A DNA stretch of 8,795 nucleotides, from the NCBI GenBank assembly GCA_031178645.1, contig JAPSIP010000056.1, forward strand, positions 1 through 8,795, given 5' to 3'. The notes below the pieces were generated by a model, which saw nothing but the letters and a program-made list of their open reading frames with translations, searched no databases and was not told the DNA's origin. Position numbers and translations under genes: made by a program. Positions 6,288 to 8,795 of the stretch are shown here, piece after piece; position 1 is the first letter of the stretch; every line of letters begins with the position of its first letter. Source of the DNA: Paracoccus sp. (in: a-proteobacteria). Lineage in GTDB: Bacteria; Pseudomonadota; Alphaproteobacteria; Rhodobacterales; Rhodobacteraceae.

Positions 6288-6851
6288 TCAGGCGCGTTCG
6301 CTGTATTCGAAGACCTCGGTGTTCACGATGATCTTCTCGCCCTCGCCCACGAAGGGCGGGATCATGATGCGCACGCCGTTGTCCAGGATCGCGGGCTTGT
6401 AGCTGTTGGCGGCGGTCTGGCCCTTCACGACGGGTTCGGTTTCCGTCACGGTGCAGGTGACCTTTTGCGGGATCGAGACCGACAGGGCTTCCTCGCCGTA
6501 ATATTCGATGGTGGCGGTCATGCCGTCCTGCAGGAAGGGGCGGCGGTCGCCCAGCAGGTCGGAGTCCAGTTCGGTCTGTTCAAAGGTCTCGCTGTCCATG
6601 AAGACCAGCTTGCCGTCGGATTCATACAGGAACTGCTGGTCCTTCTGTTCCAGCCGGACCTGTTCGACCTTGTCTTCGCTGCGGAAACGCTCGTTCAGCT
6701 TGCGGCCGTCGCGCAGGTTCTTCAACTCGACCTGGGCGAAGGCGCCGCCTTTTCCGGGCTTCACGTGGCTGACCTTCACGGCGGCCCACAGGCCTCCGTC
6801 ATGCTCCAGCACATTGCCGGGGCGGATTTCATTGCCGTTGATCTTGGGCAT
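6288..6851 (-). CDS. efp: Translation elongation factor P
   Basis: A 187-residue protein, the standard EF-P length. EF-P binds between the P and E sites of the ribosome and relieves stalling on consecutive prolines. It starts [14 protein letters not shown], followed by the N-terminal KOW-like domain (1-64) with the loop [10 protein letters not shown] (29-38). Lys34 at the loop tip aligns with the lysine that EpmA beta-lysylates in E. coli, so this is the lysine type and not the arginine-rhamnose type. The OB domain II (about 65-127) contains [20 protein letters not shown], and domain III contains [29 protein letters not shown], with [17 protein letters not shown] at the C-terminus. A 31-residue upstream frame extension to 6944 is not conserved EF-P sequence and covers the promoter region, so the ATG at 6851 is used. 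It has its own promoter candidate and terminator, so it is probably monocistronic. Confidence 0.97.
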   Translation of the reverse strand: MPKINGNEIRPGNVLEHDGGLWAAVKVSHVKPGKGGAFAQVELKNLRDGRKLNERFRSEDKVEQVRLEQKDQQFLYESDGKLVFMDSETFEQTELDSDLLGDRRPFLQDGMTATIEYYGEEALSVSIPQKVTCTVTETEPVVKGQTAANSYKPAILDNGVRIMIPPFVGEGEKIIVNTEVFEYSERA

Positions 6852-7201
6852 GGAATGCTCTTTGCGGTTCGGGAAAATCGGGCCGTCCGTGTTGAACGGC
6901 GCTGTGGCGCCCCTATATCGACACCTTCCGAGGGAGGCAACCAAAACGCCTTTGCGGTGTTGTCAAGGCGCGGACCCGCGCCGGAAGGTGCCGATCGCAT
7001 GGTGTAATTGCAGATTTCACCTGTTTTTTACGCGACATGCATTATGTGCATGGGAGATATGCGGCCGGAGGAATATCGAATCGGCGTCGTTCCGCGTTAA
7101 GCAGCGGCACCGTCAGAGAAACGGAAACAATAACGATGGGCTGGCATGATGCCTCCCACATGGCTGCCTTGCCCTTGCAGCCCAGAAGATGGACGAACGG
7201 T
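6852..7201. other. Divergent spacer between efp and the DUF6280-like gene, no gene seen
   Basis: This 350-bp stretch is less GC-rich than its surroundings between about 7000 and 7060. It holds the efp promoter candidate; a GC palindrome GGCGCGG-AC-CCGCGCC (6967-6982); a 9-bp inverted repeat CACCTTCCG (6922-6930) / CGGAAGGTG (6982-6990); an AT-rich run with TTTTTTA (7024-7030); and a 6-bp palindrome CATGCA / TGCATG around TTATG (7036-7052). A GGAGGA (7067-7072) has no start codon at a usable distance. I could not identify a convincing promoter for the rightward gene. The frame of that gene is open back to 7037, so part of this spacer (from 7136) could be coding. Confidence 0.6.
6912..6940 (-). 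promoter_or_regulatory. efp: Candidate efp promoter
   Basis: On the minus strand TTGCCT (6935-6940) lies 17 bp before TATAGG (6912-6917), each matching 4 of 6 consensus positions. The TATA-like element stands out in otherwise GC-rich sequence. Initiation near 6905 would give a leader of about 55 nt. Confidence 0.45.
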
Positions 7202-7528
7202 ATGCGCGATTTTGTCGACGGATCGGCTTTCAATTTCGAACAGGGCCAGCGGGCCCGCAAGCTTTTTGCCGCGGTCGTTCTGGCCGCGCTTGATGATGCG
7301 ATTGCAGATGACAAGAAATATGGCAACGGCCCGGAACAGATCGCCCGCTGGGCGCGGTCGCGCGACGGTCGCGAAGTGCTGTCCTGCGCAGGCATTGACC
7401 CGAACGAACGCGTGGTGAAGGGCCTGATGGAATTCGTGTCCAAGGGCGTGCGCACCTCGGTCGCGCTGTCGCGCGAGGAAAGCGAACGCCGCATGGCCGC
7501 CGAGGCCGAGGAAGCCGAAGCCGCCTGA
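7202..7528 (+). CDS. Small conserved protein, DUF6280-like, function unknown
   Basis: A 108-residue soluble protein without signal peptide or membrane segment. The core MRDFVDGSAFNFEQGQRARKL followed by FAAVVLAALDDAIADDKKYG and GPEQIARWARSRDGREVLSCAGID (44-66) is sequence I associate with a small protein (DUF6280) widespread in Rhodobacteraceae; I am not certain of the family number. It looks all-helical and ends in a charged Glu/Ala tail (REESERRMAAEAEEAEAA). The middle DGREVLSCAGIDPNERVVKGL carries one cysteine (Cys62). The start is chosen at 7202 because the conserved part begins there and the 22 codons before it include two consecutive AGA codons, unusual here; ATG codons at 7136 and 7160 in the same frame are possible. 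No Shine-Dalgarno is convincing for any of them. The gene is alone between a divergent spacer and a strong terminator. I cannot assign a function. Confidence 0.8.
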   Translation: MRDFVDGSAFNFEQGQRARKLFAAVVLAALDDAIADDKKYGNGPEQIARWARSRDGREVLSCAGIDPNERVVKGLMEFVSKGVRTSVALSREESERRMAAEAEEAEAA

Positions 7529-7551
7529 TCCCCGGCCCCCGCACTGGAAGC

Positions 7552-7577
7552 AAGCCGTCCGTCCGGGCGGCTTTTTT
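7552..7577 (+). terminator. Intrinsic terminator of the DUF6280-like gene
   Basis: Stem AAGCCGTCC / GGGCGGCTT (9 bp with one G-U pair) around the loop GTCC, followed by six T in all, begins 23 nt after the stop. On the other strand no good T tract follows, so it is mainly a plus-strand terminator, although it lies 8 bp from the end of convergent pfkB. Confidence 0.88.
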
Positions 7578-7584
7578 CTTTGCG

Positions 7585-8544
7585 CTAAAGCCGCGTGATG
7601 ATGCGTTCGCCGTAGAAGCGGTCCACATCCGCCGCGTGGCACAGTTCCGTCGCGGGCGTCATGACGGCGGCCGAGGCTGCGGCCGCGCCCAGGGCCAGTG
7701 CTTCCTCGACCGGCCAGTCACGCGCCATCGCCAGCACGAAGCCCGCGACAAAGCTGTCGCCTGCGCCCACCGCGCTGACCACCTTGACCCGCGCCGCCGC
7801 CGCGTGCCAAGCGCCATCCGGCCCGGCGATGACGGACCCGTCCGCCCCCCGCGCCACGATCACCGACCGCGCCGCGCCGTCCTTGACCAGACCCGCCGCA
7901 AAAGCGGCGCTGTCGGCGCGCGAAGGCAGGGGACGGCCCGCCAGATCCTCGGCCTCGTGGCTGTCCATCCGCAGCACGTCCACGGGCGTCGAGGATCCGG
8001 CCAGCACCCGCAGCGCCTCGCCCGAGGTATCGACCAGCAGCCTTGCGCCGCTGTTCTTCAGCCGTACGGTCAACATCTGCTCGAACCCCGCAGGGACGCC
8101 AGGCGGGTTCGATCCCGACACGACGACCCAGCCGCCCGCAGGCGCGCCCTCGGCAATGGCCTGGGTCATGTCGGCGACATGGGCCTTGTGCCATTCCGGG
8201 CCGGGCAGGACGAAGCGGTACTGCCCGCCGGTCGCGCGGTCGGTGACGGCCAGCGACTGGCGCGTCTCTCCGGGGGCGGTCAGGCGCACGACGGACAGCC
8301 CGTCGGCCTTCAGCATATCGCCGATGCGGGTGCCGGTGGCGCCGCCAAGCGCGACCATCGCGGTGGACTGCCCGCCCATGTGCTTGATCGCCCGGCTGAC
8401 ATTGATGCCGCCGCCGCCGGGATCGGCCACCGGCTTGTCGCAGCGCAGCTTCAATTCGGGGCGCACCTCGTCCGCGGCGGTGGACAGGTCAAGCGCCGGG
8501 TTCAGCGTGACCGTCAGGATCGGCGCCTGTGCCCGCCCGCTCAT
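7585..8544 (-). CDS. pfkB: PfkB-family phosphofructokinase (E. coli Pfk-2-like), 1-phosphofructokinase-family hexose kinase
   Basis: A 319-residue ribokinase-fold sugar kinase. The stretch KLRCDKPVADPGGGGINVSRA (32-52), then TRQSLAV and GGQYRFVLPGPEW (106-118), VSGSNPPGVP (142-151), LLVDTSGEAL (169-178) and the end TPATELC...DVDRFY follow E. coli Pfk-2 almost block by block, so phosphorylation of fructose-6-phosphate (or a related hexose phosphate such as fructose-1-phosphate or tagatose-6-phosphate) with ATP is likely. The catalytic base is Asp263 in VGAGDS (259-264). One oddity: the family NxxE motif, usually in a KPNxxE context, reads RMDSHE (192-197), so Asn is replaced by Asp194 while Glu197 is kept. 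The start is the ATG at 8544, where conserved sequence begins; it overlaps the stop of the upstream metallopeptidase gene (ATGA on the minus strand), so the pair is likely co-transcribed. The longer frame to 8664 only mirrors that neighbour. Confidence 0.92.
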   Translation of the reverse strand: MSGRAQAPILTVTLNPALDLSTAADEVRPELKLRCDKPVADPGGGGINVSRAIKHMGGQSTAMVALGGATGTRIGDMLKADGLSVVRLTAPGETRQSLAVTDRATGGQYRFVLPGPEWHKAHVADMTQAIAEGAPAGGWVVVSGSNPPGVPAGFEQMLTVRLKNSGARLLVDTSGEALRVLAGSSTPVDVLRMDSHEAEDLAGRPLPSRADSAAFAAGLVKDGAARSVIVARGADGSVIAGPDGAWHAAAARVKVVSAVGAGDSFVAGFVLAMARDWPVEEALALGAAAASAAVMTPATELCHAADVDRFYGERIITRL

Positions 8545-8795
8545 TCCCACCACCTGTCGATGCTGGCGATGTCGTCGTCGGACCAGCCGAAATGATGCGC
8601 CATTTCGTGCGTGACGATATGGGCCACCAGTTCGCCAAGCGTGACATTCCCGCGCGAGGCCCATTCGTCCAGCAGCGGGCGGCGATACAGCCAGACAATG
8701 TCGGGCTGGCCCGGCTGGTCGGATACCGACTTTTCCGTCAGGGGGATGCCGTCATAGATGCCGGTCAGTTCGAACGGATCGTCGATCTGCAATTC
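8541..8795 (-). CDS. Zincin-like metallopeptidase family protein (DUF1025/Zincin_1), N-terminus outside the window
   Basis: The C-terminal 84 residues of a small protein that leaves the window on the right; the frame is still open at 8795 and the codon at 8792 is an internal TTG (Leu). The visible part reads DDPFELTGIYDGIPLTEKS, then PDIVWLYRRPLLDEWASRG, then LGELVAHIVTHEMAHHFGWSDDDIASIDRWW. HEMAHHFGWSD fits the extended zinc motif HExxHxxGxxD (fragment residues 63-73), with two His and an Asp as probable metal ligands and Glu64 as catalytic base. Stand-alone members are about 120-150 residues, so roughly 40-60 residues are missing. The substrate of this family is not known to me. Its TGA lies within the pfkB start (8541-8544), so the two are probably one operon with the metallopeptidase first. 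Confidence 0.88.
   Translation of the reverse strand, partial: ELQIDDPFELTGIYDGIPLTEKSVSDQPGQPDIVWLYRRPLLDEWASRGNVTLGELVAHIVTHEMAHHFGWSDDDIASIDRWWE

Noticed and set aside
6852..6944. 31-codon N-terminal extension of EF-P
   Set aside because: EF-P proteins begin at the [13 protein letters not shown] stretch; the extension covers the candidate promoter.
6961..6966. Perfect TTGACA on the minus strand upstream of efp as its -35 box
   Set aside because: At 16-18 bp spacing the downstream hexamers (such as TGGTTG) do not resemble a -10. TTGCCT/TATAGG is the better pair.
7067..7072. GGAGGA as a Shine-Dalgarno for a small hidden gene
   Set aside because: No ATG, GTG or TTG occurs within the 4-12 nt that follow.
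8545..8664. 40-codon N-terminal extension of PfkB
   Set aside because: It overlaps the metallopeptidase zinc-motif region in another frame; Pfk-2-like sequence starts just after the ATG at 8544, which also forms the ATGA overlap.
1..8795. Mobile elements, CRISPR arrays, tRNA/rRNA genes, toxin-antitoxin or defence genes
   Set aside because: No transposase, integrase, regularly spaced direct repeats, tRNA-like sequence or defence domains were seen on either strand.

Overview
The window is a GC-rich bacterial chromosomal segment with strong G/C bias at third codon positions. Several features point to the Rhodobacterales (Alphaproteobacteria), most likely a Paracoccus-like organism: the style of the CDSs, a small protein that I recall as conserved in Rhodobacteraceae (DUF6280-like), and an intergenic hairpin cluster of a kind I recall from these genomes. 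The taxonomic call rests on recognition, not on a search. I see no tRNA, rRNA, IS element, integrase, phage gene, CRISPR array or toxin-antitoxin pair. This looks like ordinary core genome.

Layout, left to right. (1) The 3' part of an FAD/NAD(P)H-dependent ferredoxin (rubredoxin) reductase-type oxidoreductase enters from the left edge (+). (2) A 139-bp gap holds three back-to-back perfect hairpins and is followed by rsmD, the 16S rRNA G966 methyltransferase (+). (3) A small secreted DUF305 protein with a strong Shine-Dalgarno (+) ends 3 bp from the convergent stop of a class V PLP aminotransferase of the serine/alanine-glyoxylate family (-). (4) A divergent promoter region precedes an MsbA-like half-size ABC exporter (+, GTG start), whose stop overlaps the start of a YgfZ/CAF17-like Fe-S protein gene in an ATGA. 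(5) YgfZ converges on a MOSC-domain protein (-), their stops sharing TTAA. (6) efp, elongation factor P (-), ends in a clear intrinsic terminator just before the MOSC gene. (7) A roughly 350-bp divergent spacer with a candidate efp promoter and several palindromes leads to the DUF6280-like gene (+), which ends in a textbook terminator. (8) pfkB (-), closely resembling the E. coli Pfk-2 type, overlaps by ATGA the 3' end of a zincin-type metallopeptidase gene that leaves the window on the right.

The genes are mostly housekeeping: rRNA modification, translation rescue at polyproline (EF-P), Fe-S assembly, sugar phosphorylation, lipid or drug export and amino-group transfer. Two short coupled units (ABC exporter-ygfZ and metallopeptidase-pfkB) are supported by 4-bp stop/start overlaps. 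I found no convincing undescribed multi-gene system. The items most worth a second look are the triple-hairpin element, the uncharacterised DUF6280-like protein with its palindrome-rich upstream region, and an unusual substitution in the NxxE motif of the PfkB kinase.
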